A stretch of 64,000 nt of DNA from Longispora fulva (GCF_015751905.1 NZ_JADOUF010000001.1:7130001-7194000), one strand, 5' to 3'; positions 8,672 to 16,354 are shown, counted from the stretch's first letter. Notes: generated by a model not told the origin, from the sequence alone. A program made the numbers and translations.

Positions 8672-9055
8672 ATGTCCAGCACCACCCGCACCAGCAAGCT
8701 CACCCCGCACGCCGTCACCGACGAGGACGCGCTGAACCGGATCTGCGCCATCATCAACCGCGACACCACCGCCGCCGACGCCCGCGCCGCCGTCGCCCAG
8801 ATCATCGCCAGCACCGGCCGCCCGGTCCTCCCCGTCTGCCAGATCACCGCCCGGGTCGAGCCCGGCGAGTACGAACTGCCGTGCGCGATCGTGGACACCG
8901 GCGTCCAGGGCGTCACCGTCACCGTCCACCAATCCCTGATCCGCTCCACCGGCATCAACATCGAGATCGACACCGACAGCGACGCAGAGCTGGAGACACT
9001 GACCGTGCAGCTCAACGACGGTTTGATCTTCGGAAAAGAGCAGCACACCAATTGA
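8672..9055 (+). CDS. Hypothetical protein, 127 residues (first gene of leading block)
   Basis: Not recognised. ATG 8672 is preceded by GGGAGGAA at 8,657-8,664. The N-terminal half is helical (EDALNRICAIINRDTTAADARAAVAQII). The C-terminal half is beta-rich and acidic (TDSDAELETLTVQLNDG), which might suggest an SSB- or DNA-mimic-like small protein; that is only a guess. Its stop codon overlaps the -35 box of leader module A. Confidence 0.6.
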   Translation: MSSTTRTSKLTPHAVTDEDALNRICAIINRDTTAADARAAVAQIIASTGRPVLPVCQITARVEPGEYELPCAIVDTGVQGVTVTVHQSLIRSTGINIEIDTDSDAELETLTVQLNDGLIFGKEQHTN

Positions 9056-9132
9056 CTTTCACGCTTAAGTAGGGTATCTTTGAATTGTTCGAGGGAACGG
9101 GACGGCAACCCGCCCCCCGAGCACCAGGAATC
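9052..9132 (+). promoter_or_regulatory. Leader module A (promoter plus hairpin)
   Basis: TTGACT (9,052-9,057), a 17-base spacer and TATCTT (9,075-9,080) form a sigma70-type promoter. The leader has the hairpin CGGG-ACGGCAA-CCCG inside an outer G/C stem, then CAGGAATC. It drives the ParB-like gene. Confidence 0.8.
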
Positions 9133-9157
9133 ACCACCAACTATCGAAGGGACCAGC

Positions 9158-11011
9158 GTGTCCACGATCGCCATCGAGCACGACACCGCCGAGCAGGTCG
9201 ACACCGACCAGCTCGTCACCGACTCCGACGCCCCGGCCGCCGAGCAGGCCGAGGCGCTGCCCGGCCGCTACGAGCTGATCGACGTCAAGAACGTGATTGT
9301 CAACAAGGCCAACATCCGGGAGCAGGCCACCGCCAATGCCGGGATCGTCGCCAACATGAAGGAGGAGGGCGCGGCCGGGCTGATCCAGCCGATCGTCGTG
9401 GTTGAGATCGAGCCCAAGAAGTACTCGCTGATCGCAGGTGAGGGGCGGCTGCTGTCGGCGCGCGACGCCGGGCTGAAGAAGATCCCCGCGATCATCCGCG
9501 AGGATCTGGGGCTGCGCCGCGACCAGATCGCCTCCATGCTCAAGGAGAACGTCCACCGCACCGATCTGACCTCAGCCGAGGTCGCAGCCGGGATCGAGCA
9601 GTTGCAGATCGAGGGCCTGTCCGTCACCGGCATCATGAAGAAGACCGGCATCAAGCGGGCCAAGGTCGCCCAGGCGCTGACGGTGGCCGGGATGGGCGAG
9701 GCGAAGACCGCCGTCGCCGGACTCGACATCCCCCAGGCCGCGACCGCCGCCGCGTTCGCCGACGACCCCAAGGCACTGGCCCGCCTGGTCGAGGCCGCCA
9801 AGGAGGGGCCGGACGCCTTCAAGAAGAAGGTCATCGCCGAGACCCAGACCAAGGAGTCCGCCGCCAAGCTCGCCGCCCGCACCGCCGAGTTGACCGCCGC
9901 CAAGGTCACCCTGCTGGCCAAGCAGCCCGACACCTACAACACCCCCGTCCAGCGGGTGAACGCGCTCGCCCACGACGGCAAGGCCCTCACCGCCGCCGAC
10001 CACGCCACATGCCCCGGTCACGCCGCGTACCTGACCATCAGGTCATGGGACGGGGCGGTGATGGAGGACTACTACTGCACCGACTGGAAGGCCAACAAGC
10101 ACAAGCAGCGCAACCAGCAGGGCGCGTTCTCGGTCACCGGCCCCCTGACTGACAAGGAGAAGGCCGCGCGTAAAGAGGTGCGCGAGAACAACGCCGCGAT
10201 GCGCGTGGCCATCGCGTTCCGCCACGACTGGATCCGCGACAACCTGATGACCCGCAAGACCCTGCCCAAGGGCGCGGCCCTGCTGATCGCGGAACTGATG
10301 GTCACCGAGGCGCACCTGATCGGCCGCTGGATGCGCGACCCCGCCCGCCCCCTGCTCGCGGAGTTCATGGGCCAGGAGACGGGAAGCAAGGTCGAGGTCA
10401 AGGCCACCACCGACGCCCGGTGCCACATCTACAGCCTCGCCGTCATCGCCGCCGCCCACGAGCGCGAACTCGGCCCCCGGAGTTGGGACGGAGCACCCAA
10501 CACCACCGCCGCCCGCTGGCTGACGTTCCTCGGCTCGCTCGGCTACCCGATCGACCCGATCGAACAGAAGATCATCGACAAGGTCACCGCCGACGCCAAG
10601 AAGAAGGCCAAGGCCGAAGCCAAGGCGGCGGCGAAGGCCGAGGCCAAGACCGAGCCCATGCAGGAGTCCGCCGTCCCGGACGTTCCCGCCGAGCCCGAGC
10701 CGCAGGAGCCCGACGCCGACCCGGCCGACCCCAGCGAGGCGACCACCCCGGCCGGGGAGCCGCACGGCTACGCGCTCGGCGGGTACGTCCTGGTCGAGGT
10801 GGACGACGCCTGGCACGTCATCGACCCCGACGGCGACCACATCATGACCAGCACCACCCCCACCGACGCCGCCACGGCCGCCGACTGGGCCACCGCCCGG
10901 CTCGCCGACCTGCGCGGCCTGACCGCCACCTGGTACCCCGACCACACCGCCGACCACGGCCACCACCTGCGCGCCATCACCACCACAACCCCCGAACTCG
11001 TGGCCGCCTGA
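9158..11011 (+). CDS. ParB/RepB-like partition-domain protein
   Basis: 617 residues from GTG 9158 (GAAGGG upstream). About residues 40-115 form a ParB N-terminal nucleotide/parS-clamp domain, seen in ANIREQ..., LIQPIVV and the IAGEGRLLSARDAG box that corresponds to GERR. About 120-180 hold the ParB helix-turn-helix (TDLTSAEVAAGIEQL ... VTGIMKKTG). The long C-terminus is unusual: an Ala/Lys-rich helix near 470-500 and an acidic Pro-rich linker. ParB-like proteins in conjugative elements can act in partition, as nucleases or as leading-region factors. No ParA partner lies next to it. It is followed by two strong hairpins. Confidence 0.8.
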   Translation: MSTIAIEHDTAEQVDTDQLVTDSDAPAAEQAEALPGRYELIDVKNVIVNKANIREQATANAGIVANMKEEGAAGLIQPIVVVEIEPKKYSLIAGEGRLLSARDAGLKKIPAIIREDLGLRRDQIASMLKENVHRTDLTSAEVAAGIEQLQIEGLSVTGIMKKTGIKRAKVAQALTVAGMGEAKTAVAGLDIPQAATAAAFADDPKALARLVEAAKEGPDAFKKKVIAETQTKESAAKLAARTAELTAAKVTLLAKQPDTYNTPVQRVNALAHDGKALTAADHATCPGHAAYLTIRSWDGAVMEDYYCTDWKANKHKQRNQQGAFSVTGPLTDKEKAARKEVRENNAAMRVAIAFRHDWIRDNLMTRKTLPKGAALLIAELMVTEAHLIGRWMRDPARPLLAEFMGQETGSKVEVKATTDARCHIYSLAVIAAAHERELGPRSWDGAPNTTAARWLTFLGSLGYPIDPIEQKIIDKVTADAKKKAKAEAKAAAKAEAKTEPMQESAVPDVPAEPEPQEPDADPADPSEATTPAGEPHGYALGGYVLVEVDDAWHVIDPDGDHIMTSTTPTDAATAADWATARLADLRGLTATWYPDHTADHGHHLRAITTTTPELVAA

Positions 11012-11017
11012 CCCCAG

Positions 11018-11045
11018 GGTGCCGCCCGGCCGACCGGGCGGCACC
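11018..11045. terminator. GC-rich hairpin after the ParB-like gene
   Basis: Perfect 12-bp arms GGTGCCGCCCGG and CCGGGCGGCACC with loop CCGA, 7 bases after the stop codon. No U-tract, as is common for actinobacterial terminators. Confidence 0.65.
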
Positions 11046-11067
11046 ATCCACAAAAGACCACAACCAC

Positions 11068-11104
11068 GCGAGCCCTGCCGGGCGCACCAACCGGCAGGGC
11101 TCGC
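11068..11104. terminator. Second GC-rich hairpin
   Basis: Perfect 14-bp arms GCGAGCCCTGCCGG and CCGGCAGGGCTCGC with a 9-base loop. It stands in tandem with the hairpin at 11,018-11,045. Confidence 0.65.
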
Positions 11105-11230
11105 CTCTTCACTGCCGCCACCAGGGCGACAGGCGAGAAGAGCGAAGATCAAAAGCATGTCCTCGCCGGACGGGCAGGCCAACAGGATGGCCGGGGCACC
11201 TGCCTCAACACCAGGTGATCTGTGGGTCCG

Positions 11231-11395
11231 GTTTCTCCTTGTGCCATCCCGCCGCCTGACCCGGAGGGTCTACCAGACCGCGCGCCCGACCAGAAGGACA
11301 AGCCGCTTCGCGGTCGCCGCAAGCGGCGATCCTTCAGCCCGGACACCCGGCCTGGTAGATCAAAGATCAGACGACGGGATGGCACAAGGCGAAAC
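11231..11395. repeat. 165-bp nested palindromic element
   Basis: Nested inverted repeats. The outer 24-bp arms 11,231-11,254 and 11,372-11,395 differ at 2 positions (core CCTTGTGCCATCCCG). Next come CTGA/TCAG (11,256-11,259 with 11,367-11,370), then GGTCTACCAGACCG with CGGCCTGGTAGATC (11,267-11,280 with 11,348-11,361). Innermost are AAGGA..CCGCTT with AAGCGG..TCCTT (11,294-11,308 with 11,321-11,334). The whole 165 bases can fold into one long branched or bulged stem. It could be a structured RNA, a MITE-like remnant or a DNA cruciform (single-strand origin type). Confidence 0.7.
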
Positions 11396-11461
11396 ACTCA
11401 GGTGAGAGCCAACCCCGACCCGCGCCAGGCCCCGGCCAGCTCACCGCCGACCAAAAAATCT

Positions 11462-11526
11462 TTGACTTTCGCGCATAAGTAGGGTATCTTTAGATGTGTA
11501 AGGGGAACCGGGGCCGACCAGGAATC
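11462..11526 (+). promoter_or_regulatory. Leader module B (shortened hairpin)
   Basis: TTGACT (11,462-11,467), 17 bases, TATCTT (11,475-11,480), then GGGGAACCGGGGCC and CCAGGAATC. The ACGGCAA loop is missing, so this copy is truncated. It drives the SSB operon. Confidence 0.75.
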
Positions 11527-11543
11527 ACACCAAGGAGTACGAC

Positions 11544-11930
11544 GTGAGCGACATCGAAGTCAGGATCACCGGCAACATCGCCAACGAGCCCGACCTACGG
11601 ATCTCCAAGACCGCCAAGTCCGTGATCAAGCTCCGGATCATGGTCAACAAGCGCGTCCCGGACGGCAATGGCGGCTGGAAGGACGGCAAGGCCACCGCCT
11701 ACAACATCACCGCCTGGGACAAGCTCGCCGAGAACATCGCCCTGCGCCTGCGCAAGGGCCAGCGGGTGACCGTCGTCGCCAACGACCTGGAGCCCCGCTA
11801 CTGGGTCGACAAGGAGGGCGTCACGCACGCCGAGATCGAGGTGACCGCCCAGGAGGTCTCGCTGTCGATGAAGTTCAACCAGCGCACCGCCGACGCCCCC
11901 GCCGAGCGCGAGCCCGCCGCCGCGTTCTGA
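11544..11930 (+). CDS. ssb: Single-stranded DNA-binding protein
   Basis: 128 residues from GTG 11544 with AAGGAG upstream. It is an OB-fold SSB: an N-terminal strand VRITGNIANEPDLRI, the central FRLAV-like IKLRIMVNKR, then TAYNITAWDKLAENIALRLRKGQRVTVV matching the 'W...LAENV...KG.RV.V.G' region of SSB. The C-terminus is short and lacks the acidic DDDIPF-type tail of the housekeeping SSB, so partner recruitment may differ. SSBs are typical leading-region genes of conjugative elements, where they coat the incoming strand. Confidence 0.85.
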   Translation: MSDIEVRITGNIANEPDLRISKTAKSVIKLRIMVNKRVPDGNGGWKDGKATAYNITAWDKLAENIALRLRKGQRVTVVANDLEPRYWVDKEGVTHAEIEVTAQEVSLSMKFNQRTADAPAEREPAAAF

Positions 11931-11942
11931 CCCACCCGACCA

Positions 11943-11968
11943 GGGCGGCGGCACTCCTGCCGCCGCCC
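11943..11968. terminator. Hairpin after ssb
   Basis: GGGCGGCGGCA and TGCCGCCGCCC with loop CTCC. It lies between ssb and the next small gene, so it is either an attenuator or an mRNA-stabilising stem. Confidence 0.55.
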
Positions 11969-11986
11969 CACCCCAAGGAGCTTGAC

Positions 11987-12187
11987 GTGTCGCTGTACGA
12001 CGACCAGGACCACAACCCGCCCACCCCCGCCGTCGTCGCCTCCATGCGCGACCTGGCCGAGCGCGAGGAGGCCGCCGCCCGGCTGCGCCGGGCGCACGCC
12101 GCCGGGATCGACCCCGCCGTCTGGATCATGTCCACCGATGCCGAGCTTGACGCGCTGATTGCCGAAGCCGAGCGGGAGGCACAGTGA
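11987..12187 (+). CDS. Small helical protein, 66 residues
   Basis: Not recognised. Starts at GTG 11987 with AAGGAG 8 bases upstream and overlaps the next gene by GTGA. Mostly charged helix (MRDLAEREEAAARLRRAHAAG), ending in an acidic stretch. It is probably co-transcribed with ssb from module B. A role as partner of ssb or of the next gene is possible but unsupported. Confidence 0.6.
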   Translation: MSLYDDQDHNPPTPAVVASMRDLAEREEAAARLRRAHAAGIDPAVWIMSTDAELDALIAEAEREAQ

Positions 12188-12573
12188 AAATCCTTGTCAT
12201 GCGCGGGTACACCGCCGACACCGACTGTCCACTGTGCAGCGGAACGGGGAAGCCCGAGCTGTACACGTGCCCCTGCGTGACCGAGGTCGCCGACATCGTG
12301 ATCCGGCACCGGGCCAGCGGAGCGACCGAACACCACCAGTACACCCGCTGGGGATGTATCGCCCGGCTCTGGAACCCCAGCGGCATCCGCGTGGCAGCTC
12401 TACGCCCGGACGGCCGGGCCATGCTCGCCCACATCCGCATCGACGCCGCACGCAGCTGGCTCGTGCACATCCTGGAACCCGAACGTCAGGCCCCGGTCAT
12501 CGTGACCGGGGACTACCTCGACGCGGAAGAACTCGCGCTGCAAGCCGCCGGTTTGACTTTCCCTCATAAGTAG
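12184..12573 (+). CDS. Small protein with CxxC motifs, 129 residues
   Basis: Not recognised. GTG 12184 overlaps the previous stop. An N-terminal CPLCSGTGKPELYTCPC stretch (about residues 15-31) looks like a zinc knuckle with a DnaJ-like CxxCxGxG half. The rest is alpha/beta with a final helix LDAEELALQAAG. The last codons and stop are read from the promoter of leader module C (the stop lies in the spacer between -35 and -10), so the two are physically fused. Confidence 0.6.
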   Translation: MKILVMRGYTADTDCPLCSGTGKPELYTCPCVTEVADIVIRHRASGATEHHQYTRWGCIARLWNPSGIRVAALRPDGRAMLAHIRIDAARSWLVHILEPERQAPVIVTGDYLDAEELALQAAGLTFPHK

Positions 12574-12630
12574 GGTATCTTTAAATACATCAGGGGGACG
12601 GACGGCAACCCGGAACCCGACCAGGAATCC
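12553..12630 (+). promoter_or_regulatory. Leader module C
   Basis: TTGACT (12,553-12,558), 17-base spacer, TATCTT (12,576-12,581). Hairpin CGG-ACGGCAAC-CCG flanked by GA on both sides, then CCAGGAATCC. It overlaps the 3' end of the preceding gene. Confidence 0.8.
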
Positions 12631-12647
12631 GACGACAAGGACGCAGC

Positions 12648-13067
12648 GTGAACAACGAAACCCCCGCGGTCCACGACTGGGACTCGCCGACCGAGGTCAG
12701 CCCGGTCCCGACCGAACTGGACCCGCCCGGAGCCGCCCTCGCCCGCGACATCGGACACCGGCTGGCCACCCGGATGCGCACCGAGCCCGAGAGCATCACC
12801 GTCGAGACCACGACCTGTGTCTGGGGCACGAACCTCCGATACACCCTGACCTACCCGCGCTACGGTCGACAGCACCCGCACGTGATCACCCTCTACCACT
12901 TCGCCAACTCCACTGTCGGCCCCGACCCGAGGTCCGTCCTGTACGTCGACGGCCACCAGGTCCAGTACGACCACGGGTTTCACCGGCCACTCGCCCAGGT
13001 CATGGCCGAAGTCGCATGGCTCCAGATCCTGGAGACCCGCCGCCAGCGCATCCGCGCCGCAGACTGA
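12648..13067 (+). CDS. Hypothetical protein, 139 residues
   Basis: Not recognised. GTG 12648 with AAGGA about 8 bases upstream, right behind module C. The acidic N-terminus (about 1-30) is followed by a beta-rich middle (TVETTTCVWGTNLRYTLTYPRYG) and a C-terminal amphipathic helix. No metal motif or membrane segment. Its place among ssb and ardC-like genes suggests an establishment or anti-defence role, which is inference from position only. Confidence 0.6.
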   Translation: MNNETPAVHDWDSPTEVSPVPTELDPPGAALARDIGHRLATRMRTEPESITVETTTCVWGTNLRYTLTYPRYGRQHPHVITLYHFANSTVGPDPRSVLYVDGHQVQYDHGFHRPLAQVMAEVAWLQILETRRQRIRAAD

Positions 13068-13074
13068 ACCACCC

Positions 13075-13100
13075 CGGGCGGCGGCACCCGCCGCCGCCCG
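13075..13100. terminator. GC-rich hairpin
   Basis: CGGGCGGCGGC and GCCGCCGCCCG around ACCC, directly after the 12,648 gene. Confidence 0.55.
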
Positions 13101-13156
13101 ACCCTCCCGCAGCCATCAGGGCCAGCGACCCAGCTCAACACCCTAGGAGAATGCAG

Positions 13157-13546
13157 ATGTCCATCTACGTGGCCAACGAGTGGGTCTCACCGTCCGGCGC
13201 GCGCTGGAACTCCGCCCCTGCTGACGCGGTGTGGTGCGCGATGATCATTTTCGAGCGCGCCGACGGAGAGACCGACTACGCCTACGGGTACACCGACAGC
13301 GAGGATGAGCCCGCCGACACCGACGCCCTACTCCCCGAAGGCGCGACCCTCCTGGAGACCGAGGTGAACCGCTGCCGACTCCTGGATGGCGAGACGTGGC
13401 AGTACCTCACCAAGGACGGCCAGGACATCACGAGCGACCCCGTGATGAACATGGATGACGTCGAAGAGAAACGCGTCTGGAACCCCACCGGACTGGTCGC
13501 GGCATGGCGACGCCACGGCGAGACCCGCTGGGAGCGCACCGCGTAG
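13157..13546 (+). CDS. Hypothetical protein, 129 residues
   Basis: Not recognised. ATG 13157 is chosen over ATG 13151 because TAGGAGA then sits at proper spacing. Strongly acidic in the middle (TDSEDEPADTDALLPEGATLLETE) with several tryptophans (NEWVS, ETWQYL, VAAWRR). Acidic, small and leading-region encoded is the profile of DNA-mimic anti-restriction proteins, but no homology is claimed. Confidence 0.6.
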   Translation: MSIYVANEWVSPSGARWNSAPADAVWCAMIIFERADGETDYAYGYTDSEDEPADTDALLPEGATLLETEVNRCRLLDGETWQYLTKDGQDITSDPVMNMDDVEEKRVWNPTGLVAAWRRHGETRWERTA

Positions 13547-13557
13547 GGCAACTCCGT

Positions 13558-13636
13558 TTGACTTTCACATTTAAGTAGGGTATCTTTAGATTGTTCGAGG
13601 GGAACGGGACGGCAACCCGAACCCCGCCAGGAATCC
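13558..13636 (+). promoter_or_regulatory. Leader module D
   Basis: TTGACT (13,558-13,563), 17-base spacer, TATCTT (13,581-13,586). Full hairpin GGGG-AA-CGGG-ACGGCAA-CCCG-AA-CCCC, then GCCAGGAATCC. This is one of the best-formed copies. Confidence 0.85.
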
Positions 13637-13652
13637 ACTAGGGAGCGAACTG

Positions 13653-13916
13653 ATGACCTGGTTTGACGACACGTTCATCGACCCGGACAAGCGCCGTGAG
13701 GCCATCGCGCTGATCAACGAGAAGGGTCAGGATCACCTGAAGTACGCCGGAGGTGATCACGGATTCGGGCTGTTCATGCTCGCGATCGACTACGCGTGCC
13801 GGAAGCGGCTCGGCGTGTCCTGCTTCGACCTCGCGGACTACTGCTACCGCGACGCCTACGACGACGGCCTCACGCCCGTCCAGACCCTCAAGCTCGCGCT
13901 CGCGGCCGAGTTCTAG
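13653..13916 (+). CDS. Hypothetical protein, 87 residues
   Basis: Not recognised. ATG 13653 preceded by TAGGGAG. A small acidic helical protein with aromatic residues (MTWFDD, DLADYCYRDAYDDG). No motif found. It is expressed alone from module D and followed by a hairpin, so it forms a one-gene transcription unit. Confidence 0.6.
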   Translation: MTWFDDTFIDPDKRREAIALINEKGQDHLKYAGGDHGFGLFMLAIDYACRKRLGVSCFDLADYCYRDAYDDGLTPVQTLKLALAAEF

Positions 13917-13926
13917 CCCCGCCTCT

Positions 13927-13956
13927 CCGGTGCCCAGGCTTGGGGCTGGGCACCGG
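13927..13956. terminator. Hairpin after the 13,653 gene
   Basis: CCGGTGCCCAG and CTGGGCACCGG with an 8-base loop, 10 bases after the stop. Confidence 0.6.
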
Positions 13957-14001
13957 ACTGCGGGGGCGAAGCCGAGGGCGCATCGAGTGGCCCGCCAGGA
14001 A

Positions 14002-14080
14002 TTGACTTTCAGGCTCTAGTAGGGTATCTTTAGATTGTTCGAGGGGAACGGGACGGCAACCCGGACCCCGCCCAGGAATC
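14002..14080 (+). promoter_or_regulatory. Leader module E
   Basis: TTGACT (14,002-14,007), 17-base spacer, TATCTT (14,025-14,030). Hairpin GGGG-AA-CGGG-ACGGCAA-CCCG-GA-CCCC, then CCCAGGAATC. Confidence 0.85.
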
Positions 14081-14099
14081 CAAGAAGGAGCGCACCTCC

Positions 14100-14492
14100 G
14101 TGACGCAGCTCGACCTCTCCGCCCTGGCCGGCACCAAGGGCCTCATTACGTACATCTTCAAGTCCGCCACTCTGGGTGACTGCGCCAACGGGGGGATCTC
14201 CTCCCGGTGCGACCAGGTCACGATCGTTGGCGTGGTGGACGGACGCAACCCCGGCAGGCCGACCGTGCATCGGCTGGCCGATGACTCCCAGGTCTTCGCC
14301 CCCGCCGAGGACCGGCCCGCCGTCGTGTTGTTCGCCCGAGCCCGCTACGGCCGGATCCTGGTACCTGCCACCCCCGACCTCCTGTCGCGCTGGATGGCTG
14401 GCGGGACCTACGTCGCCGCCCACGACTCGCGGCTGAGCAACCTGTGGGGCGGGTATCACGCGCTCCCGCTGCACGACCGCACCGAGCACTAG
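14100..14492 (+). CDS. Hypothetical protein, 130 residues
   Basis: Not recognised. GTG 14100 with AAGGAG upstream. Alpha/beta composition, two cysteines (GDCANG, SRCDQ) and a beta-rich core (VTIVGVVDGRNPG, RPAVVLFARARYGRILV). No signal peptide. It is probably transcribed together with the following 155-residue gene, with a strong hairpin between them. Confidence 0.6.
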   Translation: MTQLDLSALAGTKGLITYIFKSATLGDCANGGISSRCDQVTIVGVVDGRNPGRPTVHRLADDSQVFAPAEDRPAVVLFARARYGRILVPATPDLLSRWMAGGTYVAAHDSRLSNLWGGYHALPLHDRTEH

Positions 14493-14499
14493 CACCCCA

Positions 14500-14524
14500 C
14501 CCGGGGCGGCACCGCCGCCCCGGG
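14500..14524. terminator. Hairpin between two small genes
   Basis: CCCGGGGCGGC and GCCGCCCCGGG around ACC. The downstream gene has no module of its own, so this stem may stabilise or attenuate rather than terminate. Confidence 0.5.
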
Positions 14525-14562
14525 CCCCAACCTCGGACACCACCCGAATCAGGAGCACGAAT

Positions 14563-15030
14563 ATGGAGAACAGCCCGATCTACGTCGAGGTCACCCGGCG
14601 ACAGACCATGATCATCCGGGAGATTCGCGACCACGCCGCCCGCTACGCCTATCCCCACAGCGGCGCGGGTCTCAACGACCCCGTCCGCTACCTCGCGGAC
14701 GGCCACATTCCCCACTGCACCCACGAAGAGCGGGAGTTCATCAAGACCTATATCCGCCTGCACCCGGAAGTCATCGACCGCCACCCCCTCACCATCGCCG
14801 AACTCGAACAGCGCGACGCCCGCGACCGTGAGCGCGCCGGACAGGTCGCCGAGCACGCCCGGGAGCTGTTCAACGTCGGCGAGTTCACCGCAGCCCTCTA
14901 CCTGATCGACCGCGCCGAGCACCTGGACCCCGGAAGCTTCGCGCGGTGGGACAGGCTCCGCACGCTGATCTGCACAGCCCGGGAGCTGGACAAGAACTGT
15001 TCCGACAGCTTGATTTTCGCCTCTAAGTAG
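14563..15030 (+). CDS. Hypothetical protein, 155 residues
   Basis: Not recognised. ATG 14563 with AGGAG at good distance. All-helical and charged; the middle has HCTHEEREFIK and a helix LEQRDARDRERAGQVAEHARELF, followed by a TPR-like pair (GEFTAALYLIDRAEHLDPGSF). The last residues are read from the promoter of module F (the stop codon lies in its spacer). Confidence 0.6.
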   Translation: MENSPIYVEVTRRQTMIIREIRDHAARYAYPHSGAGLNDPVRYLADGHIPHCTHEEREFIKTYIRLHPEVIDRHPLTIAELEQRDARDRERAGQVAEHARELFNVGEFTAALYLIDRAEHLDPGSFARWDRLRTLICTARELDKNCSDSLIFASK

Positions 15031-15090
15031 GGTATCTTTGACTGGTCGGGGCGAGGGACGGCGACCCGAGCCCCGACGGCCAGGAATCCC
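15010..15090 (+). promoter_or_regulatory. Leader module F
   Basis: TTGATT (15,010-15,015), 17-base spacer, TATCTT (15,033-15,038). The outer stem is GTCGGGGC/GCCCCGAC, internal loop GA/GA, inner stem GGG/CCC, loop ACGGCGA, then CCAGGAATCC. The outer stem sequence differs from modules D, E and H but still pairs, which is covariation. Confidence 0.85.
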
Positions 15091-15110
15091 AGCGACACCA
15101 AGGAGACGAG

Positions 15111-15392
15111 ATGTCCAAGGACGAAGCGCGGATGCGCAACGGCACCTACGCCGGGCTGTTCTACTCGACCACCGACGGGGCGTGGATGATGGACGCCGGA
15201 TGGCTCCCCGAGGACGTGGAGCCCGTCGCGCTCAGCGAGATCACAGACGCCGCCGACTACAACAGCGCCCGGGAGTGGGGCACCGCCACGCTGGCCGAGA
15301 CCGGTCGGCCCGCAGGCTTCTGGATGCCCGAGTGCCGCAACGGCCAGGCCAACCCCGCCCCGTCGTTCCAGTGGATCGAGGCCCGCGCGTGA
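15111..15392 (+). CDS. Hypothetical protein, 93 residues
   Basis: Not recognised. ATG 15111 with AAGGAGA upstream. Acidic, with several Trp and Tyr (YAGLFYSTTDGAWMMDAGWLP) and one cysteine. The last codon overlaps the next gene (GTGA), so the pair is translationally coupled and driven by module F. Confidence 0.6.
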   Translation: MSKDEARMRNGTYAGLFYSTTDGAWMMDAGWLPEDVEPVALSEITDAADYNSAREWGTATLAETGRPAGFWMPECRNGQANPAPSFQWIEARA

Positions 15393-15937
15393 CGACCCTG
15401 ACCGCCCCGGCGATCACCGAGACCCGCGACAGCTTCCCCAATGCCGAGCGCCCCCGCTACTGGCCGCAGGAGGAAGCCCACTACCGCAGCGCCCTGGAGC
15501 CCGGCGACATCGTCTGTGACGACACCGGTACCCGGTGGCGGATCACCGCCTACGACAACGCCTTCAGTCACCTCACCGCCGGGCGAATCGCCTACCTGGA
15601 GGCGACGCCCGACCGGCACGCCGCAGCGTCCGGCCGCGCGCAGGCCAGCCGCACCGCATGGGAGAACACCTTGACAGCAGCTAACGACGACAGCGCCGAC
15701 CAGTTCCAGGCCGTGGCCCTGGCGTTCGAGCTGGCCGCCATCCTGGAGGACAAGGCCGCCCGACTGGAAGGGCTCGACCCGTCCACGCTGTGGGAAGAGA
15801 TCCTGTGCCTGACCGAAGTCATCCGGGCCGGGGACGACAGCGCCCCCGAGGCGGGGCGCGATCTGGCGGAGAAGGTGTACACCCTCAATGAGTGGATCAT
15901 GACCGACGGGAAGCACCCTCGACAGTGGACGTGGTGA
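15389..15937 (+). CDS. Hypothetical protein, 182 residues
   Basis: Not recognised. GTG 15389 overlaps the stop of the previous gene. The N-terminal half resembles a small beta-barrel-like segment (EPGDIVCDDTGTRWRITAYDN). The C-terminal half is helical and acidic (FELAAILEDKAARLEGLDPSTLWEEILCLTEV). No catalytic motif seen. Coupled to the 93-residue gene. Confidence 0.6.
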   Translation: MTTLTAPAITETRDSFPNAERPRYWPQEEAHYRSALEPGDIVCDDTGTRWRITAYDNAFSHLTAGRIAYLEATPDRHAAASGRAQASRTAWENTLTAANDDSADQFQAVALAFELAAILEDKAARLEGLDPSTLWEEILCLTEVIRAGDDSAPEAGRDLAEKVYTLNEWIMTDGKHPRQWTW

Positions 15938-15948
15938 ACCGATCTCGC

Positions 15949-16027
15949 TTGACTTTCGCGTAGAAGTAGGGTATCTTTAGATCTGCGAGGGGGTCCGGTC
16001 GGCAACCCGGACCCTCGGCCAGGAATC
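15949..16027 (+). promoter_or_regulatory. Leader module G
   Basis: TTGACT (15,949-15,954), 17-base spacer, TATCTT (15,972-15,977). The stem CGAGGG..TCCGG / CCGGACCCTCG carries a two-base bulge; loop TCGGCAA, then CCAGGAATC. The stem differs from the other copies but pairing is kept. Confidence 0.8.
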
Positions 16028-16054
16028 GACACCACGAAGACGGGAACGAGCGAC

Positions 16055-16351
16055 ATGACCAGAGTGACCATCGTTGACGTACGCGGCATGTTCGGCCGCG
16101 CCGCGCGGGCCGCCGCCAGCATCGGGCTGGACACCACCGGCTGGTACCTCGAAGGCGGATCCCAGGTGCAGGGGGTGGCCTGGAGGATGCACACTCACGG
16201 GTCAGCCACGCCCGTGGCGCTGGAGAACGCGAGGATCGGGAGCACAGCGCGGGAGGCGTATGCGGCCTTGCACATGCTGGCGCTCGCCTGGGAGGCGGCG
16301 GGCACGGTCCAGGCCGAGCGCGCCCCCGAGCGCGTGCTGATCGCAGCCTGA
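16055..16351 (+). CDS. Hypothetical protein, 98 residues
   Basis: Not recognised. ATG 16055 behind module G; the ribosome site is weak (GGGAACGAG). An alpha/beta protein beginning MTRVTIVDVRGMFGRAARAAAS and ending in an amphipathic helix. A single-gene unit between module G and a 16-bp palindrome. Confidence 0.55.
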   Translation: MTRVTIVDVRGMFGRAARAAASIGLDTTGWYLEGGSQVQGVAWRMHTHGSATPVALENARIGSTAREAYAALHMLALAWEAAGTVQAERAPERVLIAA

Positions 16352-16354
16352 CCA

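Noticed and set aside
11019-11405. Possible small gene in the gap before ssb
   Set aside because: The frame is produced by the nested palindrome and has no codon bias.
11212-11405. CAGGTGA direct repeats as target-site duplication of a MITE
   Set aside because: They lie 12 bases from one end and 3 from the other end of the palindrome, so not a clean duplication.
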